The notes under the pieces are model-generated. The model searched no databases, was not told where the DNA came from, and saw only the letters and a list, made by a program, of their open reading frames with translations. The position numbers and the translations under genes were made by a program. Shown here in pieces: positions 44,901-57,678 of a stretch of DNA of 64,000 nucleotides. Numbering within the stretch: position 1 is the stretch's first letter; every line of letters begins with the position of its first letter. The DNA is from Epinephelus fuscoguttatus (Eukaryota > Chordata > Actinopteri > Perciformes > Serranidae), in assembly GCF_011397635.1 (NCBI RefSeq), contig NC_064755.1, forward strand, positions 16,971,282 through 17,035,281. The letters run 5' to 3'.

Positions 44901-46628
44901 TTTATCAACTCTCATGTGGTCAAAAATGACTCAGTTTAGCATAAAAATCTGTGAAACAAATGGTATTATCCCAAAATTGCTGCAACAACTTAAAACTTAT
45001 GAATGAGCATGTGAATGGCCATCACATATTTCTGTCATAATATTCTAAGCCCCTGAATAGTTACCTAAGCAAAACACAATGTGTATTTCATATCTGTGAC
45101 TAAAAGAACTTGACACACAGTGCTCAGACACATTTGAAATGAATCTTTAGGTTTCCAGCTTTCAGATCATGTACACCACGTCTATGTGGCGCATATACTT
45201 TTGGCATGCTAATGATCTCCTGTTCCTCAGTTAAAAAAAAAAAAACAAGGAAAATCTGTCAGTGGTGGGTCTCAGAGGTTTAAGTCTAGACTAAAATATC
45301 TCGGCAACTATTATATATGAATTGCCATGACATTTTGTACAGGTGTTCATGGTCCCCAGAAGATAAACCACACCAACACTGGCGATCCTCTGACTTTACC
45401 TCTAGTGACACCATGAATGTTTGTTTTTTAGTAAAATATCTTTACAACTATGAACTGGATTCCAATGAGGTTTGGTACAAACATGTTTCCCTAACGATGA
45501 GCTGTAATAAAATGGGTAATTGCTAAGTTTTCATCTCACACCATCATTAGGTAACTTTAATTTCTGACATTACTGACAAATTAACTCCACCATCACCCAA
45601 GGCCCGCTTGTGAAGCATTCGAGTTCTTGTTTGTTCTTACGTGATGATGAAACTGATCATAGTAATAATTTCAATAGGTTGTTTGGAGTCTGATCATTGA
45701 CTAAGTAAATGACTGTACTGAGATGGCAACACCACCCACCAGTTGAAGAAGGACAGGAGCTGGTGCTGATTGTAGCACTGCAGGCTGTAGGCTCCCATTG
45801 GACAGAGGATGGCCCGGATGCCTCCGATGCCCAGCGCAGCAGCCAGGAGGCCGGTGTAGAACAAGATCTGCTGATCTCGAGGCTCCAGCTGGTGCGTCAT
45901 GTGATGAGTGTCAATGTAGAAATCTTCAAACGGAAATGCCACCACGGGCAGCATCGCTGTGCCTAGAAAGCACGATTACAGGTGATTTCAAACAAGAGTG
46001 TGACTTCACAGAAGCAGAACCATGACTCAGCAATTTACAGTAATAGAGTTACTAATGCTCCTAAAATGAGCTCACAGTGAAGGTTAAGATTCAACGTGTT
46101 AGATATATTTATGCATCTTTCTTGTTTATTTGACATATTAAGATGAATATTGTCTTTTAAATTGGCCGATTTGACTTTGCTCACATTACATTATATCTTA
46201 TCTCACATTATAACAGAGATATACTGTCCATTCCCTCACATCAGACGAGATGTACAACCCTTTAACTGTGTCTTACCAAAGAAGTGAAGGAAAGCACACA
46301 GATAGAGCACCTTGGTCCTTCCCAAGCAGGTCTCTGCAAACCACCCAACCAGAACAGGGGTCAGGGTGCTGGCTCCTATAAAGCACAGGTTGACTGTCGC
46401 AGCCAGGTAGTTATCATAGCCCAGCTTCACGGTGCAGAACAGAATCATGTTGCAAACAATCCCAAAGAAAGTGAATCTCTCACACAGCTCCACCAGCAGC
46501 ACACAGATGATAACTTGGAGCTTCTTGCGGGACTTCCTTGGGGTTCCAGTGTCTGGACGAGGGGTATGCGACAGTCGACGCAGTCGGCCTCTGCCCTCTG
46601 GCAGTCTCTGCAGGTCTCCTTCCACCAT
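41959..46628 (-). CDS. slc15a5: Solute carrier family 15 member 5 (POT-family proton-coupled transporter), 9 exons
   Basis: Multi-pass member of the proton-dependent oligopeptide transporter family; the SLC15A5 substrate is not established. Exons on the minus strand: 46277-46628, 45740-45962, 43837-44006, 43467-43687, 43183-43369, 42834-43022, 42434-42565, 42192-42300, 41959-42100; in phase, 574 aa. The proton-coupling ExxER motif is E47-L-C-E50-R51 in TM1. Other signatures: FIGASTLTPVLVGWFAETCL, GIGGIRAILCPMGAYSLQCY, SFFNWFYWLVNLNSTIVFLG, IPSGYYIQTMNSNLHLNTLL, SGKVLQVSSMPCFQLAPQYI. These follow SLC15A5 rather than SLC15A3/A4. Exon 4 must splice from AG|GCAGGT, a GC donor, to stay in phase with IPSGYY. 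The intron at 44007-45739 is filled with fish repeats. Confidence 0.92.
44100..45620. repeat. Interspersed fish repeats filling an slc15a5 intron
   Basis: Two textual families are seen. The first, about 44130-45100, contains ATCACCTATTGTGGCCTCTA. The second, about 45285-45610, contains CTAAAATATCTCGGCAACTA, ATTGCCATGACATTTTGTAC and GGTGTTCATGGTCCCCAGA; it repeats itself loosely (AAATATCTTTACAACTAT). The second is very common in perch-like fish. Class unresolved. Confidence 0.5.
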
Positions 46629-48640
46629 GCCACCTGGCCAGCTAGCTGGCTGCTGGTCTGCTAGGCTGGCTGGATACAGTACAGATCAGTACTGAACCAC
46701 ACAGAGCTCTGAATGAGATCTCCTTCCCTTCAAGGACAGGACCAGCAGAGGCCAAAGCTGGAATCCCTCACCCTGCTGTGACTCTGGAGACACGTAGGAC
46801 TAGACACACCTACCTGCATTCTGCACGTGCTGGTGGCTGATCATCAGCCTGTGTCATGATCTTACTCAGAACTGTGGACACCTCACAGGGATCTGACACA
46901 GTATGTAAAATAACATCCAGGACGGGAGCGACGTGGAGAGCATCCCAGAAATATATATATAATTACCAACAAGACATGTGGCTGTTGTGTTTCTCATCAA
47001 TGACTAAGAGCAATGGTGGAAAGTCACAAAGTACAATTATTCAAATACTACTTAATTACAGTTTTGAGGTACTTTTCAACTTTTAATTGTTTGTAATGAA
47101 TAGAATAATCAATTAAATGATCATCTTCGACTCAAGGATCACATAACATTGCCTGAGCAAGGGGCTTTAGTTTTAAGAGACGTAAAACAAGTCAACAAAT
47201 TAATTTAGTGCTGCAGCTGCAGTGTTTGTAATTACAAACACTCACAAAATGCCTCATCTCTCTGTGAAAGCAGCCCCTCAGTGTACGAGCTCATTTTGGA
47301 GCGCCTGCTGGTAATTAGACTGCCAATGTTAAGTGGGAGTGAGACAGCGTGCATGGGCAGGTTAACTGCCACTGCTGAACAGTAACTGCCTGTTATCACA
47401 GTGGGGAATAAACTCATTGTCTGGAGTGCAATCAAAAAGGAGAGCAAACAGATTTATTTTTGGTGTGACCAAAATATGTATCACCACAATAACACCAAAC
47501 AAATACCTTTAAAGAATCTGCAAATTTAGGCCTATTGTAACACCCACATCTCCTAAATAAGTAATGCTCAACTTCTACATTTTCTCCTTCCTTTCTTTCA
47601 TGAGGAGACAGGAACTACAGCTTATAAAGCATCTTATAAGGTCAGATGAAAGGAACAGCCGTGGCCTTTCCAATGATTTTATCAAGATTGTTTTCTGTAG
47701 GCCTAAATATTGTTTTCAGATATTCAAAAAATGTATATTTGAATAGAAATCTAATAGAGCCATTCTTATTTAAAAGTGAAGTTGTGATCAGGCTGACAAT
47801 TAAGAGATTCAATATTCAACAGAGCTTTATTGTAAGTCACCTACAACAAAAATGTGGCTGCATTATCATTCAGGTGCCAAGTCTTTCAGAGATATTAAAA
47901 TACAGCATGAAAATATGAAAGTACCAAATATACCACCACAACTATTACTACAACTACTACTAGTGCTACTACTATATATATTTATATAGTAATGTTCATA
48001 CAAGAAATGCAGCACCGAGTGCTTTACATGCACTGGGTACTTTGCATGAAAATAGACAGAATGAACATAAAACAGGCCAACAAGCTGATTCAATATAAAA
48101 GGACATTTTAAAACAGTTTAAAACAAAAAAATAAGATGAAAATAGAAGACATGAGGCATCATAGTTCAATATTAGCAAATATAATTAGCAAAACCATAAA
48201 TCTTAATTTATAAAAGAATTAAATCATAAAATCGGAAAACCATAATCATAAAATCAAGTAAGATACAATGCTTTAAAAAACTGCTGAAGTGTGAAATGAA
48301 GAAAGAAGAAAGAGTTTCAGACCTGTATCAATAAAGTCATGGCTAAAGGCTAAATGGTTTTAGGGTTTAGTTACTCTGCTTTCTTTTGGAAAATGCAATT
48401 TGCAAGATATTGCAGGACTATGGTCACTGCAGTATAATAGATGGGATAATGTGGGATAATATAATATAAAATTGCATATGCCAACTTGGTTTGTTTTACG
48501 TAACTAATCTCATTTACAAAAAAATGTTATTTTCTGACAACCCAGACTGCCTTGAAAAAATAATTAAAAACTAGTCGATAAAACAGACAGTAAAACTCTT
48601 GTAATGTGTTAAAGCTTTCACTTTATAACAGAAAAAAAAG
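46629..48640. other. Divergent intergenic region, slc15a5 to ccdc34
   Basis: The two genes diverge from here. It contains a teleost repeat at about 47008-47090 (caatggtggaaagtcacaaagtac) and, at 47960-48060, a fragment with CATACAAGAAATGCAGCAC and GTGCTTTACA also found near the right edge of the window. No other gene is seen. Confidence 0.4.
47960..48060. repeat. Dispersed repeat, GTGCTTTACA family, copy 1
   Basis: AAGAAATGCAGCACCGAGTG then CTTTACA. A relative at 63930-63985 reads AAGAAATGCTGCACAAAGTG then CTTTACA. It probably derives from a fish retroposon tail. Confidence 0.5.
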
Positions 48641-49157
48641 AAAAACTGACTGTTGAAGAGACAAACGTGTGGCGTCAAGCTTCACCATGGTTACGGAAAC
48701 AGCCTCAAGTTGCGCGTGGGGGGCGTGGTGTATCATGGGAAAAAAGTTGGTTGTAAAGCAGTTCCAGCGTCGGTGAAAAAGACAACAGACTTTCTTTCAA
48801 ATAAACGCATAAAGGTGGGTAACGAAACGTTTGCAGTTCTTTCAGAATTAGCAAGAGACACCGAATATAAGTTATACACTGTGGAGTTAGCTGGTGTACT
48901 TGGCGTTAAACGTTCGTAGCACGATAAGCTAAGTTAGCTAGCTAACTAACGCTAGCTGTTAGTTTTGAGTGCTAACGTTAGCCTCACTTTACCAACAGTT
49001 TTAACGAGCTGTTGACACCAGCACCGGCTAGTTAGATATGTCTGTGTATTATACATCAGAGGTCTGTAGATTAGTCAACAAGCAGATTTCAAACCAAACT
49101 TAAGGAAAACATACTCATGTGTCGACCTTTTGTTTTCGAAGCAGATATCGGCTAGCT
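48640..49157 (+). promoter_or_regulatory. ccdc34: ccdc34 promoter and 5' UTR exon
   Basis: A 5' UTR exon probably ends at 48814 before GTGGGT, and the next exon starts at 49145 after CGAAGCAG. An X-box-like site, TTCACC-AT-GGTTAC, lies at 48681-48694; only its first base breaks the loose GYNNCC-AT-RGNNAC pattern. The flank is moderately GC-rich. Confidence 0.45.
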
Positions 49158-52011
49158 ATGTCTGCAGGGAGGATGCCCAACTGTCCTGCCTCTGCGTCCA
49201 AGGGCTTTAGCTCGACCCCTGTCAAAAGTACTCAGGGGAAAGACACCCACACATCAAAGGGGTTGGACGACGACGTCCTGTCCGACGACGAAGACACATT
49301 CTCTCTGCTGTCTCCCATCTATCATGACAGTTATGATAGTGAGGAGGAGCTGGAGCACAGCCCAGCTCAGCAGACTTCACCCAGGCACAGCGACAGCTCC
49401 AGACTCAGCGTTTCACCAGTCAGGTACTGCTGCATTTCTCAAGCTTTGAGATACATTATGAACTGAGTCATAGACTGCATAATTCAGACGGGCAAGATGT
49501 TAGTATGTAGTACAGTATTTATGATGTACATCTGTTTTTGTTTCAGATGTGAGCTACCAAGAACACCTTCAATGCAGATGATGAATGCAGTTGTGGAGCC
49601 TGCAGGCTCACCGACTCTTGGTGCATGGGAAATGTGGCTGGTGAACAAAGCTAAAGAAGACCGTTTCAAATTGGAAAAACAAGCAGAGGAGGCAAGTCAC
49701 AGTTAATTATAATGTATGTCAATGTATAACTATGGCACTGGTCACTTTCCTTATGTTCCTTTGCTTTTTGTGTTAACTATAAGGCTAGTCATAGTTTTCA
49801 CCCTTACTTTAAAAATGTTCTTACCCCCAAACACAGTTTATTATTGCATCAAGTCTGAATCTTATAGTAGAACATTTTATATCCCTTGTATTAGGAGCGG
49901 TTACGGAAGGAAAAACAAGAACAAGAAGAAAAGGAGCGGGAACAGAAAAAGATTGTCATGGAAGAGAAAATCCAAGAATGGCTAAAGATGAAAAGACAAC
50001 AGGTACAACTGTTACTTTAAATTCAGTAAAACCACACACAGCAGATTGACTATCATTTGTCAGAATTTTAATCATGCAATAATGCTACACTACCCAGTGC
50101 TCACATGTGAGGTATTTGTTCTTGCAATCTCAGGAGAAGCACGAGCAACAATTAAAACTGAGCAAAAAGGAAGAGGAGACACAGAGGCAGTGGGAGAAAC
50201 AAAGAGAGATTGAACAGAAAGCTCAACAGAAGTACAAAGACTGGCTGCAGAAGAAGAACCAGGAAAAAATAGAAATGGAAAAGAAGGCAAAAGTAATGTG
50301 GATTGTTCTATTAGTTGTCCTGCTTTTAGTGAAAATATTTCAAACTCAATGTTTTGTGATTATTGATGAGCAGAAATTACAAGATTGTTATACTTTTGTC
50401 TTGACAGGAGGAAGCTACTCTGAAGGAGGAGCAGGAGAAAGAGCGCCGCAGGATGGCGGAGGAGAAGTTTAAGGAGTGGGTGGCAAAAGCAAATGAAAAA
50501 AGCAAAGCAAGTCCAAAATCACCCTCCTACCCCAAAAGTAAGGTCATTTCAGACATCTGGGAATAATGACTAGGCTTTATCAATTTTGGACTAACTGTGT
50601 CTGAATAAGTGGAAAAATCTTAAACAATAGTAACACTAAGAAGGGCCCCTAAAAGGGTACAAATGTCCGTCATGTGTGTCTGGGTGCATGTGGGTGGGGA
50701 TCGGGGAGTGCCATGCAGGGCAGGCTGTCTGTCCAGCTTGTCATGTGTTACAGTAGTAGAACAAAGAAGAGATGTGTCCCTCCTGGCTCCCTTACAGTCA
50801 AGTTGGGAGGGATTTATGAATCTCGTACCCTGCCTATCTTTGGTGGATCATAACATATTGGGTATGTAATAAGTGTGCAGATTCCCCCGTTCCAAAATGA
50901 GACCAAACTTTGCTTTTGATGTCAGTTTTGAGCCATGACAAAGGCCAAAGGGTGGTAGACATAAATACAGATACAAGTGCTGTGTGGGGTGACCCACAAA
51001 CTACGGGTGTTCAGGTTGACCTATGGGTCACCTGTTTCAGGTGGGTGTATCATTAAGTGACAAAGCAGCATTCTGAGTAGGTTATTAATAACCTAAAGAA
51101 ACATTGTGCAGTAGTTTTTGATCAGGAATATTTGTTCAAGTCTGACATATTTAAATCTCTCTGTTAAGAATTCCTGCTAAAAATATTTCCCTTTGAGAAT
51201 ATGTAGGCCAAAAACTGTGTTCCACCAGCAAGCAAGAGTGTCTCTTTCCACACTGAATCTGTTAAATATGCAATCCTGTAACATCATATAAACAAACCTC
51301 ATAGGATATCAGCTGTGTGCGCATGATTATACTCTAAGACATAAGCACTTGAAAGATGGGTGTGTACTTGCTGTCTTATTATGTTTGTAATTTTTTTTTG
51401 TAAGATTATTTTGGTGGGCTTTTTTGCCTTTTAATGACAGGACAGAGAGTGAAATGGGGAGACAGAGAGAGAGAGTGGGCATTGACATGCAGCACCTCTG
51501 TACATGGGGCGCCGGCACTATCCACTACGCTACTGATGCCCCATGTTTGTTCTTTTTGAACAGAAAACATGTTTGATATTGTGATATTTACTGAAAATGA
51601 CATACAATATAGTCAACAGCAGGTTGGTTGTTATAAGCAATGCTAATTAGCTTTCAGCTCTGGTTTGCGGGTTGGATTTGGGTAATTTTTTAACGCATAT
51701 GTTTGCTGGTTGGGCGCAGCAGATTGGCTCTCAGAATGGGCTGGGTTGGTGCAGGTTTTAAAATACCTTGCACTGCTCATCACTTCTTGGTAATGTTTGT
51801 TAGCTTCACCAATTCATGGAAATGGCTTTAGGATTTTTATTTTGTTGATCACCTGCGGCCCATATCAGCTGGGTAAGAGGAGTGAGGAGTCAGTCAATAA
51901 AACAGACTTTTCATCACCATAACCATGAGAGATCCATGAACATACAGTCATAAATGTACACAAAAACGTTAGGCTGATGGGTTCTATAGTATGTGAGATT
52001 AGCTGCCGATA

Positions 52012-52046
<35 letters not shown>

Positions 52047-52405
52047 GCTCTAACGCATGATCCCCTCCAGGCTTACATCTGGTGGAGATAATTGTTTTAT
52101 GTTGTTTTTTAGACTGCATCAAATGTGTTTGAATCTTTTTGCTTCATTCTCCTAGCTGATATTTGTTATGTATCAGTTTTGTATTGCTTTAATTTCTTCC
52201 AGGTCCCTACAACAAATCCTACCCATCACCCAGCTTCTACAATCCAGTCCCCTGGAAACCGATTCACGTCCCTCCTCCAGAAACATCACAGAACAAGGCA
52301 TCTGTCAAGAAACCTCAAAAACAAAGAAAAAGCCAACAAAGCCCCGGCACCGTTTTTAGACTGAGAAACTCTGCCAGTGCAGCACAGTTCCTGCAGAGGA
52401 GATGA
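49158..52405 (+). CDS. ccdc34: Coiled-coil domain-containing protein 34, 6 coding exons
   Basis: CCDC34 is a coiled-coil protein of the sperm flagellum linked to intraflagellar transport. Exons: 49158-49423, 49547-49691, 49895-50002, 50134-50292, 50408-50537, 52203-52405; in phase, 336 aa (human about 373). The Ser/Asp-rich N-terminus (SDDEDTFSLLSPIYHDSYDS) precedes AWEMWLVNKAKEDRFKLEKQ, then a long charged helix with a thrice-repeated E/K-W motif (IQEWLKMKR, YKDWLQKKN, FKEWVAKAN). The tail SFYNPVPWKPIHVPPPE ends in FLQRR. Exon 2 must splice from GAG|GCAAGT, a GC donor matching the GC-AG consensus, because no GT in the region keeps the phase. It diverges from slc15a5. Intron 5 contains a SINE and a CA repeat. 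Confidence 0.88.
51390..51543 (-). mobile_element. tRNA-derived SINE, minus strand
   Basis: The minus strand begins TGGGGCATCAGTAGCGTAGT then GGATAGTGCCGGCGCCCCAT, a tRNA-like head with an A-box core (TAGCGTAGTGG), and ends in an A-rich tail (poly-T on +, 51390-51399). It lies in ccdc34 intron 5. Confidence 0.65.
52012..52045. repeat. (CA)n microsatellite
   Basis: Seventeen or so CA units in the last ccdc34 intron. Confidence 0.95.
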
Positions 52406-54352
52406 CACAGCAGACCAACGTCTTTTACTGATACGGTAGCTTAGCTACGGCTCAGATATGATTTCATCACCGCTCATCCACTCCACCACAGCTTGTGAGC
52501 CAAGGCTTGGCTGAATCACAGAAGTATTTCTGTTCTCCAATGTGGATGTGGTAATTAAGCTACCATGTCAAGATTTTGGTTTGTCATATTGTACACTGTG
52601 ATTTTGCACTAGCTCAAATTAGTTTGTATATAAGGATGTCTGATTTTTTGGGAATGATCAAGATTTTTATATGATTTTATAAAGATGTTAATGATTTGTT
52701 CTGATACTTAAATCAGCTTTCACACCATAATAATGTCATTGCTAGACATTTAAATCCTGTAGTTTATTTTGTTTTAATACAGGCATTATCTAAGTTCTTT
52801 TTCCCTGTTGTTTTTGTCTTATTTGTGCCATCACAACACGTCATACCACACCGCATTTCATTGCATTTAATAAGGCATCAACCACACACAACCACACAAC
52901 AGATAGAAGGCGGCTTGTGGTCACAGCCAAAGATAGACCCGGCTTGGTCAAGTGCCCCTCACACTCACACATTGTTCTGTGTCCAGCTGTGCCTTGTTCT
53001 TCTATGGGCTGAGATGACGACAGAACAAGTGAGGGGGTGGACGGAGAGAGGCAGCGAGAGAGACTGATTCAGATTGAGAGCCGTATGCTCATTCTGTGTG
53101 AACATCTCACTGTGATCTCAATGTGTGCAGCCTGAGGTAAAATGATTTCAATTACACGTTTTGTTAAGAGCATCCTGTCTTAAACCACATCTTTTCAATG
53201 TGTGTTGGTGTTTTGTTCATGCTTACTCTCTGCTTAACACCCCCTTTCTTTTGTTGAGTGCTGTGGAATGTGTTAGTTGACAGTAGTCAGCGAGGGGGCT
53301 AATGGTGTGAGGCGTTTTTTACGTGTACAGAAAACACTGGGGTCCAAAGGACAGCTGTTAAGACAAATGTCAAGTGTTTACATTCTGTCAATTGGAGGTT
53401 TAAGCTGTTTGCTCAGGGATATTTGCTCACTGAGTCTTGTAAGCAAAACCTGTATTCATAAAGATAAACAGCTCTGTTCAAAGTCAGCCTCCGGCACTTT
53501 GGCTCTCTGTGTACCTCTCGCTTGGTAAAAGGGTAAGTCTTACCAGTTAGTTATAAAACCAACTAGAGCTCAAAATGTCTAAATCTATTTATGCACAAGT
53601 AAGTACTTTTTGCAATGAGTGTCTCAGGTCATCAAGTTTTATTTCTGCTTTTCCCAGGTATTGTGATCTGTTACAGAGCCGGAGTAGAAAACTATCCCAA
53701 GATGCAGTGGTGCAGGTGGGCTGGCAGTTGGAGATCACACCTACCAGGACAGGTAGGAGGCGTGTCTGTAATTGTATGAGAATGAAAGTGTGGAGGGCAC
53801 AAGGAGTGACAGTCTAAAGGGCAGCGGTGTGGACTACACTTGTTTAAGACTTAAACAATGAGTGCGACAGTGTAGCGTAGACAAGGAAACAAGCACAGGA
53901 TGAAGAAACACAACTTTCTGATTCTGATTTTTACTTCCAGGATAGAAAGATGGATTTGAATCCTCTGCTATGGGATCATGTAGTTGATTTTTGAGTTGTT
54001 TTCTGAGTATTTGAATGACAGAAGAAGCAAGCTGTTGGAATATAACTTGGATATATCAGAGTATTTCATAATTTGTAGTGGTTTTTTTTTAATCTTACTG
54101 TGCCAGCTTTACCTGTGGATCACATATATTCAGCTTGAGCCACATGAACTGTCACACTACAGCTGGTATAAACCTGCTTTACCCTTTTTTTTTTACTGAC
54201 AAGGATGTGACTGCTGTTTCTGTAAATAGTCTCAGTTTTTATTGACACAACTTGGAAAGAACCAGTTCTGTTGCATAGAGGCACAGAGGCCTCGGATCAA
54301 GTGTTTCAGCCTCAGTGTGTGTTTTCTGTGTATATATATTCCTCCCTTCACC
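52406..54352. other. ccdc34 3' UTR and rab19 upstream region
   Basis: No coding exons with splice support. The short frames at 52825-53817 look random. A TATATATA run sits at about 54331-54338, 15 bases before the rab19 ATG, too close to be its TATA box. rab19 probably has a 5' UTR exon further up that I cannot place. Confidence 0.35.
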
Positions 54353-57300
54353 ATGCAGTCTGCAGGGCCGGAGATTGAGGACTCTTTCGACTTTCTTTTT
54401 AAAATCATCCTGGTTGGGGACTCAGATGTGGGGAAGACGTGTGTGGTGCAGAGCTTCAAGTCTGGCATATTCATCGAGAAGCAGCAAAACACCATCGGGG
54501 TGGACTTTACTGTTCGCACCCTGGACATCGACGGGAAGAGGGTGAAGGTAGGTGACATGCACCTGCTTTTTTTTACTCTTCTCTCTCATTTCAAAGTTCA
54601 GTTTTTATCAGACATACATATAAATCACACCTGTTAATGCATAATCATTTCCACATACATTAGGAATCATTTAATTTGATTATTGGTATATTTTATATAT
54701 CAACAAAAACATTAATGTGTGATCTGTGTTCTTAAAGTTGATCAGTATTTTTTTCCTGATGAGAAAGAGGAGTGGCTAACTGCTTCCTTCAGATGTCATC
54801 ATCCATGTGTTAGCTTTCTGGGTGTGTTAATTTGTTAACTGCATGCATGTCTTGTTATGCTAATTAATTTGAGATTCTGTACACACAAGCGTTGCTCAAA
54901 GGAACTGAAAACGCTCAGTCACAGCATGTCTGAATGACTTATGAAGTATGTTATGGAGATATTTAACACACATTTTGTAACATTTTGCAACCATGTAAGT
55001 CAGGGATGTCAAACACACCTTGACACACCTGATATTAATGTACTTTTAAAGGCTAAGGGCTGCCAGGTTTCAGGAGTAAGTCAAACAGTGAGCAGCCTAC
55101 TTCACTGCCTCCGAGGCTTTTCCACACTGAAAAAACAATGAATACTTACTGTGGTCATATTTAAAGATACTGAACATTGTGCAAAAATATTGTCAGTCAG
55201 CAGCTTCAGTACAAAAGAATCTGTATCAGACTTCTGTCTTAAAACAAAATTGCCTTCTGCCAAAACTCTTGATCTGTAAATGGTTTGTAAGGCAGGGGAT
55301 AACTATACCTGCTTCCTCAGTGTTTTCCACTTCAGTTTGTTGTGGTGATGCCAGCATTATTAAGCAGGAGTGGAAATGTATGGCAAAACATGTAATGACA
55401 GGGAGTAGTAGACATCTCAGGCTGTTCATAATCTGTTTTGTAAATGGATGAACGTTTTCAGAATGTACCTCTCAACACTAAAACAAAGTGGAAAATTTGG
55501 AGGTGTCATTTATAGTTATGATTTTACTGGTCTGGCTCTCTTGAAATCAAGTTGACACTCCTGATTTGAGTCACATTGGATTGCTCTGTGTTTTGTGTTT
55601 ATGCAGATGCAGGTGTGGGACACGGCAGGACAGGAGCGTTTCCGCACCATTACTCAGAGCTACTACCGCAGTGCCCACGGGGCCATGGTGGCCTATGACA
55701 TCACACGCCGTGCCACGTTTGAATCTGTTCCCCACTGGATCAGGGAGGTGGAGCAGTTTGGAGCTGCCAGCGTGGTGCTGATCCTTATTGGTAAGAGGAG
55801 TGAAAATAAGTTGGTTTTTATAACTGTCAGTAAACCCTAAATATATATTCCTGGACTCATGGACACAATACACCTGTGATTCTTAACCTTTTTTGTCTGA
55901 CAGACAATCAGTCTCTCAACCAGTAACTCCAATCATACTCTGGTTTCAGCTTTTATTATCAGGATCATTCGTCAGCTATGGTCCATTTTGGTCTGCAAAC
56001 TTTTAGAAAATCTAACACAAATTTAGAGAAATGTATTGCTGCAGCGTTTTCAGTAAATAACACTGGCATTGTCTTTTCAATTGCCATATGTTTTTTCATC
56101 AAAGTAAAAATAAACAAAGTGATGGAAATGACTGTTTTGGAAATAATATTTTGTCACATTTTTTTTTTAAAAATCCCAAGTTAGCTTGCTAATGTTTTAG
56201 CCTTAGCACTAAATATACACAAAATGCACAACATAAAGTGTTGTTTTTCTTAATATTTGCACATTCAAAGGAAATATGAGCTGGTTGGAAATGGCAGTTA
56301 ATATACATATTATTGATGTAACAGAAATATTACCTTGATTTCCTCTTATTTCAGTTCCCTTTGTGGAGCTAACTGTCCTTCTGCCATATGTATGTATGTG
56401 ACATAGCTATTGCTGTGGTTACCAATTATACACACTCTAAAAAAAAGCTAAATAAATTTACGTCTCATACAGTGTTGTGGAAATGACCCAGAGGAACAGG
56501 TGTTTTTTTTTTTTTTTTTTTTTTAATAAAATAAAATAATATAATATAAAATAAAATATATGTTGGTTGGTATTTGTTTTTTTGAACAAAAAAATAAAAT
56601 AAAATAAACCTAATATATGAACATGATTTTCATATAAGTGAGTATATTTATGTGTCATTTGTATTTGAAGTTAATATGAGATCAATATGAAATTCAAAAT
56701 TAAGCAGGGTTGAATGTCCAAAATCTGACTCAGGGACAAAGAAAATGTTGCAAAAACCACACATTGAAAGCCACTTTTTATAAAACAAAAATAATAACAG
56801 CTCTATAATTTAATTTTTATATTTTCTGACAGGGACTCAATTGTTCAGATAGTTGAAGAGTCAATGTAAACTGAAAATCTTTATCTTTGGGTTTTGGACT
56901 GTCGGTCTGTTCAGATGAAACAATCAGTCAATTAAACAATACATCAACTAACAGGAAATTACACAACTATTTTGATAATCAATTTAATGTTTAGGATATT
57001 TTTTAAGCAAATCTGCTGAACATTATCTGGTTCCAGCTTCCTAAGTGTAAGGATTTGATGCTTTTGCTTGTCACATCTACCTGAATGTGAACTAAATATT
57101 TTGGGGATTGTACTGTTAGTCAGAGAAAACTAGTGATATAAATACATCTTGTGAATTGTTTTTCACAGTTTTCAGTCATTTTACAGATGATTAACAGTGT
57201 CAGATTACGATGGTAGAGACTGATAATAATAACAATAACATCCTTTTGTGCTTTTGGCGCTTTGCCCATTTGATAGAACTGACCTGTGTTATCTGCCAAG

Positions 57301-57678
57301 TGTTCAGCGTTTTCTCGTCAGAACATTCAGCTCTAAATAACATCATAGTTGCACAGATACCTGCTCCACTTTTGTTTTCAACACTTCCTGTTTGTCGTCA
57401 CAGGTAACAAGTCAGACCTTCAGGCTCAGAGGCAGGTGTTGTTCGAGGACGCGTGCACTCTGGCAGAAAACAACAGTGTGCTGGCTGCTCTGGAAACCTC
57501 AGCCAAGGAGGCTCAGAACGTCGAGGCGGCCTTCATCCTCATGGCCCGGGAATTGCTGGCGCGCAACGGCATGACCATGATAGATGAGATTTCCCAAGAC
57601 TCGTCTCAGTTTATGTTAAGTAACAGCTCCCACCCTGTTCACGGTGCTGCGTCTTCAGATAAAAAGTGTGGATGCTGA
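54353..57678 (+). CDS. rab19: Ras-related small GTPase Rab19, 3 exons
   Basis: Rab GTPase associated with the Golgi and reported in ciliogenesis. Exons: 54353-54547, 55607-55790, 57404-57678; in phase, 217 aa, the same length as human RAB19. P-loop GDSDVGKT (22-29), switch [17 protein letters not shown] (69-75) with the catalytic Gln at 74, NKSD (128-131), SAK (159-161) and a double-prenylation tail CGC (215-217). [40 protein letters not shown] and [13 protein letters not shown] fit RAB19 better than its relative RAB43. The ATG has a good context (CACCATGC). AATAAA hexamers at 58270-58275 and 58513-58518 may end the mRNA. It is tail to tail with hdhd5. Confidence 0.92.

Noticed and set aside
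54331-54338. TATATATA as a rab19 TATA box
   Set aside because: It is only about 15 bases before the ATG, so it cannot set a start site for this mRNA.
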